From JAHRAW01 sp965262585 (GTDB lineage: Bacteria; Pseudomonadota; Gammaproteobacteria; Arenicellales; Poriferihabitantaceae), in NCBI GenBank assembly GCA_965262585.1, contig OZ253546.1, positions 1,612,001-1,676,000 of the forward strand: a stretch of DNA of 64,000 nt. Direction: 5' to 3'. The notes below the pieces were generated by a model. The model was given only the letters and a program-made list of their open reading frames with translations. It did not search any database and was not told where the DNA came from. A program made the position numbers and the translations under genes. Positions 9,272-17,804 of the stretch are shown piece after piece; position 1 is the stretch's first letter; each line of letters starts with the position of its first letter.

Positions 9272-9706
9272 ATGAACGAACAACAAGAAAAACGATATTT
9301 TAAGAGTATCGAGATATTGCAAAATGAGGAACGGAAGATAGTTCTTTATATATGCAGTCTTTTTATTGCTTTATCATCCGGTGCGCTGGCCCTTTCAATT
9401 GATTTATTAGCCAATGAAAATTTTGAAAAAATTGTTACCTGCATTTGGTTATATCAGACGGCAGTACTTTGTCTGAAACTGTCTTTTGTAGCAGGAATAT
9501 CTTTTGTCGTTTTCTATCTGTATAACGTTAAATTAGAGATTATTAGAATAAATTCTGTAATAGAAGTCGGTGAAGAACACTCTGTAGTCGATGGCATGAA
9601 TACTAAACTCCAGAAACTGGGTACGGTTTCACGGTATATGTTTGTTTCGCAAGCTCTGTTTTTCTGCGTAGGTGGTATTTTGTTGTTGTCGGCAATATCT
9701 ATATAA
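9272..9706 (+). CDS. Hypothetical membrane protein, 144 aa
   Basis: No family recognised. Three hydrophobic spans are evident, at about residues 23-46, 55-85 and 121-143. The first and second are separated by a short polar loop (ANENFEKI), and a hydrophilic segment of about 35 residues (residues 86-120) precedes the last span. The gene is clearly more AT-rich than prfB/lysS before it and lolD after it, and uses codons such as ATA and TTA that the neighbours avoid, which suggests acquisition by transfer. It lies in the gap between lysS and the Lol locus with noncoding AT-rich flanks. Confidence 0.7.
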   Translation: MNEQQEKRYFKSIEILQNEERKIVLYICSLFIALSSGALALSIDLLANENFEKIVTCIWLYQTAVLCLKLSFVAGISFVVFYLYNVKLEIIRINSVIEVGEEHSVVDGMNTKLQKLGTVSRYMFVSQALFFCVGGILLLSAISI

Positions 9707-9843
9707 ATGAATACCATAAAAACCTTTTCAATACTCCATTATCATTCTTACTTAATGAATTAATGCAAGACGCTTACACTTGTCACAACCAAATATCAAT
9801 TCCATAACAATATGTGTTTTCATTTTTCCCCAATAACGTTCCA

Positions 9844-11091
9844 ATGAAACTCCCCCTCGAGTTTTTTATTGGCTTGCGCTACACCCGCGCCAAGGGGGGG
9901 AATCATTTTATTTCGTTTATCTCGATGACTTCGATGGCGGGGGTTGTGCTTGGGGTGTGGGCGTTGATTACGGTGATGTCGATTATGAATGGTTTTCACG
10001 CCGACTTGCGCGACCGTATTTTGTTCGTGGTTTCGCATGTAACCGTGAGCGGTTATGGCGGTGCGCTCGACGACTGGCAGGCGGCGGCGCGTGCCAGCGC
10101 GGAACATCCGCAAGTGCAAGCGCAGGCACCGTATATTCTCGGACAAGGCATGCTGACCAACGGTTCCAACGCCACCGGCGCGCTCATCCGTGGCATCGCG
10201 CCGCGCGAAGAGCGTGAGGTGTCGCAAGTGCTCGATTACATCGTCGAAGGTAGCCCCGACGATTTGCAATCCGGCGGCTTCGGCATCATTCTCGGCGCGG
10301 CGTTGGCGCGTTCGCTCGGCGTGTCGCTCGGCGGCAGGGTTACGCTGGTTGCGCCCAAGGGCCGAGTCACGCCGGCCGGTTTGTTGCCGAGGTTGAAACG
10401 TTTCACGGTGGTCGGATTGTTCCGCATCAACATGTATGAATACGACAACGGCATCGCGCTCATTCACATCGACGACGCCGCCAAATTGTTCGGACTCGAA
10501 GACCGGGTCAGCGGTGTGCGACTGAAACTGGCCGATGTCGAGCGCGCGCCGAGCGTGCGGCGGCAACTCGACCAACAGTTCGGCGGCGTATATCGAGTCC
10601 GCGATTGGAGCATGGAACACGCCAACTTTTTCCGCGCTCTGGAAATCGAAAAGCGCGTGGTGTTCATCGTGCTGCTGCTGATCATCGCGGTTGCCGCGTT
10701 TAACATCGTTTCGACTCTGGTGATGGTGGTGACCGACAAGCGCCCGGATGTGGCGATTCTCAGAACCCTGGGGCTGAGTCCGGCCGGCGTGATGAAAATA
10801 TTCATGGTGCAAGGAACCGTAATCGGCGTGGCAGGCACCATGCTCGGCGGCGCGCTCGGCGTGCTCACCGCGCTCAATGTTGAGACCATCATCCCGGCGA
10901 TTGAAAACTTTTTCAACACCGAATTGTTTCCGATGGATGTGTATCTGATCAGCGACTTCCCGGCGCAGATGCGTTGGACGGATGTCACGCGCATCATCGG
11001 CGTGGCGCTGGCCATGAGTTTTCTCGCCACCCTGTATCCGGCGTGGAAGGCATCGCGGCTACGACCCGCCGAGGCGTTGCGCTATGAATGA
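9844..11091 (+). CDS. Lipoprotein-releasing ABC transporter permease (LolC/LolE/LolF type)
   Basis: Inner-membrane subunit that extracts outer-membrane lipoproteins for hand-over to the periplasmic chaperone LolA. The ATG at 9844 (MKLPLEFFIGLRY) fits the family; the earlier ATG at 9814 adds 10 atypical residues. The protein is 415 aa: a first membrane span at about 22-46, a large MacB-like periplasmic domain, then three C-terminal spans (about 270-300, 315-345 and 375-400). It ends LYPAWKASRLRPAEALRYE, typical of Lol and MacB permeases. It overlaps lolD by 8 bp. Only one permease gene accompanies lolD here, which suggests a homodimeric LolF-type system rather than LolC plus LolE, unless a second copy lies elsewhere. 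Confidence 0.9.
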   Translation: MKLPLEFFIGLRYTRAKGGNHFISFISMTSMAGVVLGVWALITVMSIMNGFHADLRDRILFVVSHVTVSGYGGALDDWQAAARASAEHPQVQAQAPYILGQGMLTNGSNATGALIRGIAPREEREVSQVLDYIVEGSPDDLQSGGFGIILGAALARSLGVSLGGRVTLVAPKGRVTPAGLLPRLKRFTVVGLFRINMYEYDNGIALIHIDDAAKLFGLEDRVSGVRLKLADVERAPSVRRQLDQQFGGVYRVRDWSMEHANFFRALEIEKRVVFIVLLLIIAVAAFNIVSTLVMVVTDKRPDVAILRTLGLSPAGVMKIFMVQGTVIGVAGTMLGGALGVLTALNVETIIPAIENFFNTELFPMDVYLISDFPAQMRWTDVTRIIGVALAMSFLATLYPAWKASRLRPAEALRYE

Positions 11092-11785
11092 AACGCCGGC
11101 AAATACGGCGATGAACACGGTGCTCGAATGTCGGCGGGTGTCGAAAATATTCGCGCAAGGACGGCTCAGCGTCACGGTGCTCACCGATGTTAGTTTTTCG
11201 GTCGGAAAAGGCGAGCGTATCGCCATCGTTGGCGCTTCGGGTTCCGGAAAATCCACGCTGCTGCATATCCTCGGCGGTCTCGACCGTCCGACCGGCGGTG
11301 TGGTGTTGGTCGAAGGCGAGGACCTCAACCGCCTCGGCCACGCGCAAGTCGGCAAGTTGCGAAATCACGCGCTTGGATTTGTGTATCAATTTCACCATTT
11401 GCTGATGGAATTCACCGCGCTCGAGAATGTCGCCATGCCGCTTTTGATTCGACGCGTGGCGCATGCGCACGCCTTCGAGCAGGCTGATGATATGCTGCAA
11501 CGGGTCGGTCTCGGCCATCGAATCTCGCACAAGCCGGGCGAATTGTCGGGCGGTGAACGCCAGCGTGCGGCGGTCGCGCGCGCGTTGGTAACGAGGCCAA
11601 AGTGCGTCCTCGCCGACGAACCGACCGGCAACCTCGACAGCAAAACCGCCGAATCGATTCACGATTTGCTGCTCGAACTCAATCAGGAATTCGACATCAG
11701 TTTGGTGGTGGCCACGCATGATTCGGAGTTGGCGAAAAAAATGGGGCGCGTGGTGACCATCGCAGACGGCGGCATTACGACTTAA
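11084..11785 (+). CDS. lolD: Lipoprotein-releasing system ATP-binding protein
   Basis: ATPase that drives the Lol permease. It is 233 aa with Walker A GASGSGKST, Q-loop FVYQFHHLLMEFTALENV (a LolD-characteristic sequence), signature LSGGERQR, Walker B VLADEPTGNLD and the H-loop histidine in VVATHDSEL. It overlaps the permease gene by 8 bp, so translation is probably coupled. Confidence 0.96.
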   Translation: MNETPANTAMNTVLECRRVSKIFAQGRLSVTVLTDVSFSVGKGERIAIVGASGSGKSTLLHILGGLDRPTGGVVLVEGEDLNRLGHAQVGKLRNHALGFVYQFHHLLMEFTALENVAMPLLIRRVAHAHAFEQADDMLQRVGLGHRISHKPGELSGGERQRAAVARALVTRPKCVLADEPTGNLDSKTAESIHDLLLELNQEFDISLVVATHDSELAKKMGRVVTIADGGITT

Positions 11786-11803
11786 GGAATCGCCCGGGCG
11801 CGG

Positions 11804-12526
11804 TCAATCCGGCGGCACAAATAAAACCCGTCTTTCGCCGGCCACCGCCGAGGTTCTGGCCCAGCGAAAATGCCAGATGATGGTGCATTGCATCACCATG
11901 CTGAGGCCGTTGAACATTAACAAAGGCCAGCCTTGTTGAAGTCCCATGGCAACGCCGAACAAGGTGGAAAAAAAGTCCTTGATAAAAAACAACTGGTGCA
12001 TCGACAACGACAAGCCGCCGGTGCGTCCGGCGCGCCGGATTTTGATTATCTGATGAATCGCCCCTTGTAAAAAAAGTATCGTGGCGGCCACCACCAAAAT
12101 CTGCGCAACTAACGTGCTGTAGGTCAATGTGCCCGCGCCCACCACACGGATCAACGCGGATACCAACAACAACAGCACGCAACCGCCGAACACGATGGCA
12201 GGCAACATTCCTTTGCGGTCAACCAGGATGGCGTGCAGGATGACTAAAATAATCAGTACCGCGAGCAGCCGCGGCCACACCAAATAGTGGTTCAGCCGCT
12301 CGAGGCACAAGCCGTAGACCATCAGCGAATAAAAACCAATGTAACTGGCGAAAAACCGGTTGAGACTGATGGCCGAGGTCGGACGTTCATCCGCCAACTG
12401 ACCGGCGGCCAGTTGAATTTTTCGGGTGTGAATAAATTTCACCTGCAACAGCAAGCCGGTTAGCGACAAGGTTACAAAAAACGCGCTTGCCAAACCCGAA
12501 AGGTGGTAACTCGTTAAAAAATTCAT
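11804..12526 (-). CDS. Multi-span membrane protein with a PQ-loop-like C-terminal end, unknown function
   Basis: About 240 aa from the ATG at 12526 (MNFLTSYHLSGL). An earlier in-frame ATG at 12607 would add 27 polar residues before the first membrane span and is less likely. About seven hydrophobic segments are visible. The last part (TGGLSLSMHQLFFIKDFFST, then a span ending WPLLMFNG) resembles one half of a PQ-loop/SemiSWEET-like unit, but the resemblance is by eye only. It is convergent with lolD (18 bp apart) and divergent from the dioxygenase gene. No clear Shine-Dalgarno sequence was found. Confidence 0.6.
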   Translation of the reverse strand: MNFLTSYHLSGLASAFFVTLSLTGLLLQVKFIHTRKIQLAAGQLADERPTSAISLNRFFASYIGFYSLMVYGLCLERLNHYLVWPRLLAVLIILVILHAILVDRKGMLPAIVFGGCVLLLLVSALIRVVGAGTLTYSTLVAQILVVAATILFLQGAIHQIIKIRRAGRTGGLSLSMHQLFFIKDFFSTLFGVAMGLQQGWPLLMFNGLSMVMQCTIIWHFRWARTSAVAGERRVLFVPPD

Positions 12527-12799
12527 ATTAGATTCGTTCAGGCGGTTGCTTGCGTGGCGAAATATACGCGGTGAAATATATTCGACCCCTCTGAACAAGG
12601 CAACCAAAAGCAGAGCGACGGAGGAGCGGTGCTTTCACAGCATCTTGAATGAATACTGCGCGAAGTGTTTTTTGACATATTGCCCCACGGGCGGCATCAA
12701 ATAAATTGTTTGCGTTTGGCAGAATATCTGGTATTTTTACTTGTGTCGGCCCGGTGCTGGCTAATAACCGCCGGGCGTTTCTAACGGGAGGGTATCGGA

Positions 12800-13669
12800 T
12801 TGCAAGCAAACGATCTTGATATACGCATCACACCGCAGGTTGTGCGGGATTTTGCCGAGGACGGTGTGGTGCGATTGCGGCGGGTTTTTGCTTCGGCATG
12901 GATCGAAAAGTTGCGCGCCGGAATCGAAAAAAACCTCGCCGAACCGACCGCACGCGGGCGCATTTGGGATCGCGATGACAACGGCCGCGTGTGCTTTTAC
13001 GACAGTCAGGCGTGGCGGAACATTGCCGAATACCGCGAGTTTATTGAACGCTCACCAACTGCCGAAATCGCCGCGCGGCTGCTGAATACCCAGCGCGTAA
13101 ATTTCTTTTTTGACGCGGTTTTCGTGCGCACTCCCGGCACGCAATTTCGCACCCCTTTTCATCAGGACGAACCGTATTGGTCGGTGAAAGGCTTCGACAC
13201 CTGCTCTATCTGGATGCCGCTGGTGGCGGTGGAAAAAAACAGCGCGCTGGAGTTTGTGCGCGGCTCACATCGCTGGAATCGTAGATTTCGGCAGACCAAC
13301 TTCGGTGCGCTGACCGCCGACCCACGGGACCAACGAAGCGAACCCACCGACGGCCGCGAACCGTTCCCGGATATCGAAGGCGACCGCGAAAGTTACGACC
13401 TGTTGAGTTGGGATATGACGCCCGGCGACTGCGTGGCATTCAACGGTCGAATGATACACGGCGGCTCCGGCAATCTTTCGCCCGACCGCGATCTCAGCGT
13501 GTTCAACACGCAATGGTTGGGAGACGATGTGCGCGTTTGTTTTCGCAAAGAAGGAATGAACCCGGATCATTCGCAGATCATGACGGAACTGGGGCTCAAG
13601 CCCGGCGACCGGCCCGGCGAGCGGATGGGTACCGAGGTCTACCCGGAGTTTCGTTTCGATGCGTTATGA
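12800..13669 (+). CDS. Phytanoyl-CoA dioxygenase (PhyH) family protein
   Basis: Predicted Fe(II)/2-oxoglutarate-dependent oxygenase of 289 aa. The metal ligands are His121 and Asp123 (FHQDEPYW) and distal His220 (RMIHGGSGNLSPDR), with Arg230 placed to bind 2-oxoglutarate. Translation starts at TTG (12800), decided by a GGGAGGG ribosome binding site at 12786-12792 with proper spacing; there is no suitable ATG. The substrate cannot be told from sequence, since this family includes hydroxylases of fatty acyl chains, ectoine and many natural products. It is followed by peptide-type ABC transporter genes on the same strand, though a separate promoter appears to lie between them. Confidence 0.85.
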   Translation: MQANDLDIRITPQVVRDFAEDGVVRLRRVFASAWIEKLRAGIEKNLAEPTARGRIWDRDDNGRVCFYDSQAWRNIAEYREFIERSPTAEIAARLLNTQRVNFFFDAVFVRTPGTQFRTPFHQDEPYWSVKGFDTCSIWMPLVAVEKNSALEFVRGSHRWNRRFRQTNFGALTADPRDQRSEPTDGREPFPDIEGDRESYDLLSWDMTPGDCVAFNGRMIHGGSGNLSPDRDLSVFNTQWLGDDVRVCFRKEGMNPDHSQIMTELGLKPGDRPGERMGTEVYPEFRFDAL

Positions 13670-13734
13670 TGATCCATGTGGGCGAATGTATGTAACTATA
13701 TGAAAAATAACCGATATGCACGGCAGTCACGGTG

Positions 13735-13743
13735 TGCTATACT
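13735..13743 (+). promoter_or_regulatory. Extended -10 promoter before the peptide ABC transporter genes
   Basis: TGC followed by TATACT (13738-13743) is an extended -10 element. The -35 region is poor, as is common with extended -10 promoters. The implied leader to the permease GTG is about 150 nt and contains the 13-codon ORF at 13784. Confidence 0.45.
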
Positions 13744-13783
13744 GTCCGCATTCGTATCGTTGGAATTTTCCTTAGGGATTGCT

Positions 13784-13825
13784 ATGACTGAAATCATTCA
13801 CAAAGACGTGGGCCTGTGCGCGTGA
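13784..13825 (+). other. Short upstream ORF (13 codons) in the ABC transporter leader
   Basis: ATG preceded by AGGGATTGCT encodes MTEIIHKDVGLCA and then TGA. The next 75 bases also read as an open, natural-looking frame that ends in a TGA overlapping the permease GTG. It could be a leader peptide, or the residue of a deleted gene such as the substrate-binding protein that normally heads such operons. Neither can be proved here. Confidence 0.3.
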
Positions 13826-13898
13826 CCGTATGCGGACTATACAACGGCGATCTCGGCACGCATCCAACCGCCATTTACGCCAACAAGAGTAACCGACC

Positions 13899-14855
13899 GT
13901 GAACGATATTCTCAAAATGCTGGTGCAGCGATTATCGCTGGGCATGGTCACTTTGTTTGTCGTGTCGCTGATCATTTTTCTTGGGGTCAGCCTGTTGCCG
14001 GGAGATGCCGCTCAGGCGATGCTTGGGCAGTCGGCGACGCCGGAGACCGTAGCCGCTCTGCGTGCGCAAATGGGTCTCGACCAGCCGGGCTACATCCGCT
14101 ACTTTTCCTGGCTTGGCGGCATCCTGCAGGGAGATTTCGGCGTTTCCATCTCCAACAACCGGGAGATCTCGGAATTGATCGGCGGCCGATTCGCCAACAC
14201 GCTATTTCTGGCCTTGATGGCGGCCATCATTTCGGTGCCCATCGCCCTGACCCTCGGCATCTTCGCGGCGCTCTACCGAAACGGCCTTTACGACCGTGCG
14301 GTTAATGTGGTTACCCTGTCATCCATATCGACACCGGAGTTTTTCGTTGCCTACATTTTGATTTTGGTGTTCGCCGTGAACTTCGGATGGTTTCCGAGCC
14401 TCTCCAACGTCAGCACAGACACGTCGTTTTTTAACCGAATTTACGCCTGCATCCTGCCGGCCACCACCCTGACGCTGGTGGTGGTGGCGCACATGATGCG
14501 CATGACCCGTGCGGCGATCATCAACCTGCTGGCCAGCCCGTATATCGAAATGGCGGCGCTCAAGGGAATCCCGAGGCGGCAAATCATCGTCCGCCACGCG
14601 CTGCCCAATGCCTGGGCGCCAATCATCAATGTCATCGTCATCAACCTCGCGTATCTGATCGTCGGGGTGGTGGTGGTCGAGGTGGTGTTTGTCTATCCCG
14701 GCCTCGGGCAGTTGCTGGTGGATTCGGTGCAGCGGCGGGATCTGCCGGTGGTGCAAGCCTGCAGCCTGATTTTCGCCGCAACCTATGTCTTACTTAATCT
14801 GACTGCGGACATTCTTTCCATTCTTACCAACCCGAGGCTGCTGCATCCCAAATGA
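13899..14855 (+). CDS. Peptide/opine-type ABC transporter permease (DppB family)
   Basis: Inner-membrane channel subunit of a class 3 importer. It is 318 aa with a GTG start (13899). The DppB layout is visible: an N-terminal span (residues 15-37), the LLPGDAAQAMLG region, then five more spans. The EAA loop that contacts the ATPase is MAALKGIPRRQIIVRHALPN, typical of DppB/OppB. It overlaps the next permease by the ATGA at 14852-14855. No substrate-binding-protein gene precedes it. Confidence 0.92.
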   Translation: MNDILKMLVQRLSLGMVTLFVVSLIIFLGVSLLPGDAAQAMLGQSATPETVAALRAQMGLDQPGYIRYFSWLGGILQGDFGVSISNNREISELIGGRFANTLFLALMAAIISVPIALTLGIFAALYRNGLYDRAVNVVTLSSISTPEFFVAYILILVFAVNFGWFPSLSNVSTDTSFFNRIYACILPATTLTLVVVAHMMRMTRAAIINLLASPYIEMAALKGIPRRQIIVRHALPNAWAPIINVIVINLAYLIVGVVVVEVVFVYPGLGQLLVDSVQRRDLPVVQACSLIFAATYVLLNLTADILSILTNPRLLHPK

Positions 14856-15745
14856 CGGAATCGAGCGTCGAAAATGAATCACCGGGGCGACTCCCGAAAA
14901 CCTACAGCAAGACATCGGTCGCCTGGCGGGAACTGAGGAAGGCGCCCTTGACCGCCCAGTTCGGTCTGATCGTCATTCTCGTCTACATCGTGGTGGCGGT
15001 CTTTGCGCCGCTGCTGGCGCCCCACGGGGAATCGGAAATCGTCGGGCCGGAGTTCGACTTGTGGGGAGAGGAATTCCTCCTCGGCACCGACAACCTCGGC
15101 CGCGACATGCTGACGCGCCTCATATACGGCGCCCGCAACACCGTCGGCATCGCCGTGATTACCACGCTGCTGGCGTTTTTCCTGGGCGGCACCACCGGCA
15201 TCATGGCGGCCGTACTGGGCGGCTGGTACGACCAGATAACGAGTCGCATCGTGGACGTGATGATGGCCATTCCGGCGCTCATCTTCGCCATGCTGCTGCT
15301 CACCATCTTCGGCACCTCGATCCCGACCTTGATCATAGTCATCGGCGTACTCGATTCGACCCGGGTGTTTCGCATCGCGCGCGCGGTTAGCCTCAATGTC
15401 GTGGTATTGGATTACATCGAGTCGGCCCGGTTGCGCGGTGAGGGAGTGTCATGGATCACGCGCAAGGAAGTGCTGCCGAATATCATGCCGCCGCTGGTGG
15501 CCGAGTTTGGCTTGCGCTTCTGCTTCGTGTTTTTGACCATCAGCGCGCTCAGTTTCCTCGGCCTCGGACTACAGCCACCGACCGCCGACTGGGGCTCGAT
15601 GGTGCGCGACAACGCCACGCTGATCACCTACGGCGACATCACACCGTTGCTGCCGGCGGCAGCCATCGCGTTGTTGACCATCGGCGTTAATTTCGTGGTT
15701 GACTGGTTCCTGCACAAAACGAGTGGACTAAAAGATGAGCACTGA
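14852..15745 (+). CDS. Peptide/opine-type ABC transporter permease (DppC family)
   Basis: Second channel subunit, 297 aa. It has an N-terminal cytoplasmic tail of about 35 residues, one span at 37-58, the LGTDNLGRDMLTRLIYGARN signature of DppC/OppC proteins, and five further spans. The ATPase-contact EAA loop is SARLRGEGVSWITRKEVLPN. It overlaps the gene before it by 4 bp and the ATPase gene after it by 11 bp, so the three form one operon. Confidence 0.93.
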   Translation: MTESSVENESPGRLPKTYSKTSVAWRELRKAPLTAQFGLIVILVYIVVAVFAPLLAPHGESEIVGPEFDLWGEEFLLGTDNLGRDMLTRLIYGARNTVGIAVITTLLAFFLGGTTGIMAAVLGGWYDQITSRIVDVMMAIPALIFAMLLLTIFGTSIPTLIIVIGVLDSTRVFRIARAVSLNVVVLDYIESARLRGEGVSWITRKEVLPNIMPPLVAEFGLRFCFVFLTISALSFLGLGLQPPTADWGSMVRDNATLITYGDITPLLPAAAIALLTIGVNFVVDWFLHKTSGLKDEH

Positions 15746-17399
15746 CACCATGAACGCCGACGACAACAAACCCTTGTTGGAAATACGCGGCCTTCGCATC
15801 GAGGGCTTCTCAGACGAGGAATGGCACCAGATCGTCAAAGGCGTTGACCTGACCTTGCATCGCGGCGAAGTGCTTGGCCTGATTGGTGAATCCGGCGCCG
15901 GCAAATCAACCATCGGCATCGCCGCGATGGGGTATGCCAAACCGGGGTGCCGCATCAACGGCGGCAGCATCGTGTTCGACGGCGTCGATCTGGTGAAAGC
16001 ATCCGAAGAGGAAAGGCGAAAACTACGCGGGTCGAGGATCGCATATGTGGCGCAAAGTGCCGCCGCCTCTTTCAATCCGGCGCATAAATTGATCGACCAG
16101 TTCGCCGAAACCGTAATCGAACACGGCGTGGGCACCAAAGAAACAGCCTACGCCGACGCCAAAGACCTATACCGCAAAATCAAAATGCCCACCCCCGATG
16201 AGATTGGGTTTCGTTATCCGCATCAGGTCTCCGGCGGGCAGTTGCAGCGCGCCATGACGGCGATGGCACTTTCGTGCCGCCCCGATCTTTTGATCTTCGA
16301 CGAGCCCACTACCGCCCTCGACGTAACCACCCAGATCGAAGTGCTGGTGACCATGCGCGACATCGTCGAGCAGTTCAACTGTGCGGCGATTTACATCACC
16401 CACGACCTTGCGGTAGTCGCGCAGATGGCGGACAAGATCATGGTGTTGCGCTATGGCGAGACTGTCGAAGAGGCCGAAACCCGGAAAATGTTGTCGGCAC
16501 CGGAAAAGGACTACACCAAGTCGCTGTGGGCGGTGCGTTCATTCAAAAAACATGAGATAGCCCCTCCCCCCGAAGAAACGCCGTTGATTCGGGTGGAAAA
16601 CGTGACCGCCGCCTACGGCCCGGTGACGGTGCTATACGAGGTGGATTTCGAAGTGCATCGCGGCCACACGGTCGCCGTGGTGGGCGAATCGGGCAGCGGC
16701 AAGAGCACCACCGCGCGCGTCATTACCGGGCTTCTGCCGCCCAAGGAGGGCAACGTGTACTATGACGGCGTGCGCTATCCGAGGGATTACCGCAAGCGCA
16801 ACAAGGAACAATTACGCCAAGCGCAAATGATCTACCAGATGGCCGACACGGCGGTCAATCCGCGCCATAAAATCCGCGAAATAGTCGGTCGCCCATTGAC
16901 TTTCTACCTCGGACTCGAGGGCGCTGAAAAAGAACAACGATTGCGCGAATTGATGGACATGATCGAAATGGACCCGAACAAATTCCTCGACCGGCAGCCG
17001 GGGGAATTGTCCGGCGGCCAAAAACAGCGTATCTGTATCGCCCGGGCGCTGGCGGCCAATCCGACCTTCATCATTTGCGACGAAGTCACCTCGGCGCTCG
17101 ACCAGTTGGTCGCCGAAGGCATCTTAAAACTGCTCGACCGCCTGCAGCAGGAACTCAATTTGGCGTACATGTTCATCACCCATGACCTAGCCACGGTCAG
17201 CGCCATCGCCGACGAAGTCATCGTGATGCTCGAAGGACGCATCGTAGAACAGGGCCCCAAGAGCGATATTTTTGCGCCCCCCTACCACGAATACACCGAC
17301 CTACTACTATCCTCAGTCCCCGAAATGGACCCGGACTGGATGGACGGCGTACTCGCCAAACGCAAAACCAAAAGCGGAATCGCGGCAGCGGGGAATTGA
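15735..17399 (+). CDS. Fused ATP-binding protein (DppD-DppF type) of the peptide-type ABC transporter
   Basis: A single 554-aa chain with two ABC ATPase domains, equivalent to DppD and DppF joined. Domain 1 has Walker A GESGAGKST at about 51-59, signature VSGGQLQRAM and Walker B LLIFDEPTTALD. Domain 2 has Walker A GESGSGKST at about 318-326, signature LSGGQKQRICIARAL and Walker B FIICDEVTSALD, where Val replaces the usual Pro. Each ends in a typical oligopeptide-binding extension (for example YHEYTDLLLSSVPEMDPD). Fused ATPases are common in this transporter class. A weak hairpin follows the stop codon. Confidence 0.94.
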   Translation: MSTDTMNADDNKPLLEIRGLRIEGFSDEEWHQIVKGVDLTLHRGEVLGLIGESGAGKSTIGIAAMGYAKPGCRINGGSIVFDGVDLVKASEEERRKLRGSRIAYVAQSAAASFNPAHKLIDQFAETVIEHGVGTKETAYADAKDLYRKIKMPTPDEIGFRYPHQVSGGQLQRAMTAMALSCRPDLLIFDEPTTALDVTTQIEVLVTMRDIVEQFNCAAIYITHDLAVVAQMADKIMVLRYGETVEEAETRKMLSAPEKDYTKSLWAVRSFKKHEIAPPPEETPLIRVENVTAAYGPVTVLYEVDFEVHRGHTVAVVGESGSGKSTTARVITGLLPPKEGNVYYDGVRYPRDYRKRNKEQLRQAQMIYQMADTAVNPRHKIREIVGRPLTFYLGLEGAEKEQRLRELMDMIEMDPNKFLDRQPGELSGGQKQRICIARALAANPTFIICDEVTSALDQLVAEGILKLLDRLQQELNLAYMFITHDLATVSAIADEVIVMLEGRIVEQGPKSDIFAPPYHEYTDLLLSSVPEMDPDWMDGVLAKRKTKSGIAAAGN

Positions 17400-17401
17400 G
17401 C

Positions 17402-17421
17402 GAGCCGGTGATGGCCGGTTC
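17402..17421 (+). terminator. Possible terminator hairpin after the ABC operon
   Basis: GAGCCGG (17402-17408) and CCGGTTC (17415-17421) pair over 7 bp with one G-U and a 6-nt loop. The trailing sequence ACTTTGTG is only moderately T-rich, so termination would be weak. Confidence 0.35.
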
Positions 17422-17444
17422 ACTTTGTGATAGCGGGATTTACG

Positions 17445-17804
17445 ATGAACCAACGTATACACCGATCTTGTAGAGAACCAATAAGAGACCGCCTTTCTTG
17501 GGATGAACGCTGGAAAAACTACGATGAAGGTTTGATTATATGCTGGGAAGTTGGACGCGAATTGCGTGATAAAAAACCTGATCTTGCAGGACGCGCAAAG
17601 CGAGGTGAACTGCTTGTATTGGGATGGAAAGGTGGCACGGAAAAGAAAACACAGAAAGGCTGGCAGTATGGAACTTTCTTTTATTTGGCGCAGTGGCAGG
17701 GGTTGCGCGACGATGACTTACATATAAATTTATCCGAAGAAGTAACGCTTGTATGCTCAAAAACCGACATGAAATTTATTTATAGATATGTGGTTCCCGT
17801 ATAA
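17445..17804 (+). CDS. Hypothetical protein, 119 aa
   Basis: No family recognised. The protein is soluble and basic. It has a tryptophan-rich stretch (SWDERWKNYDEGLIICWEVG) and ends with a short hydrophobic strand pattern (MKFIYRYVVPV). The ATG at 17445 is preferred over the GTG at 17427. It is less GC-rich than the transporter operon before it, like the DnaQ-BRCT gene it meets tail to tail; the two coding regions overlap by 29 bp at their 3' ends. The two may have arrived together as accessory DNA. Confidence 0.5.
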   Translation: MNQRIHRSCREPIRDRLSWDERWKNYDEGLIICWEVGRELRDKKPDLAGRAKRGELLVLGWKGGTEKKTQKGWQYGTFFYLAQWQGLRDDDLHINLSEEVTLVCSKTDMKFIYRYVVPV

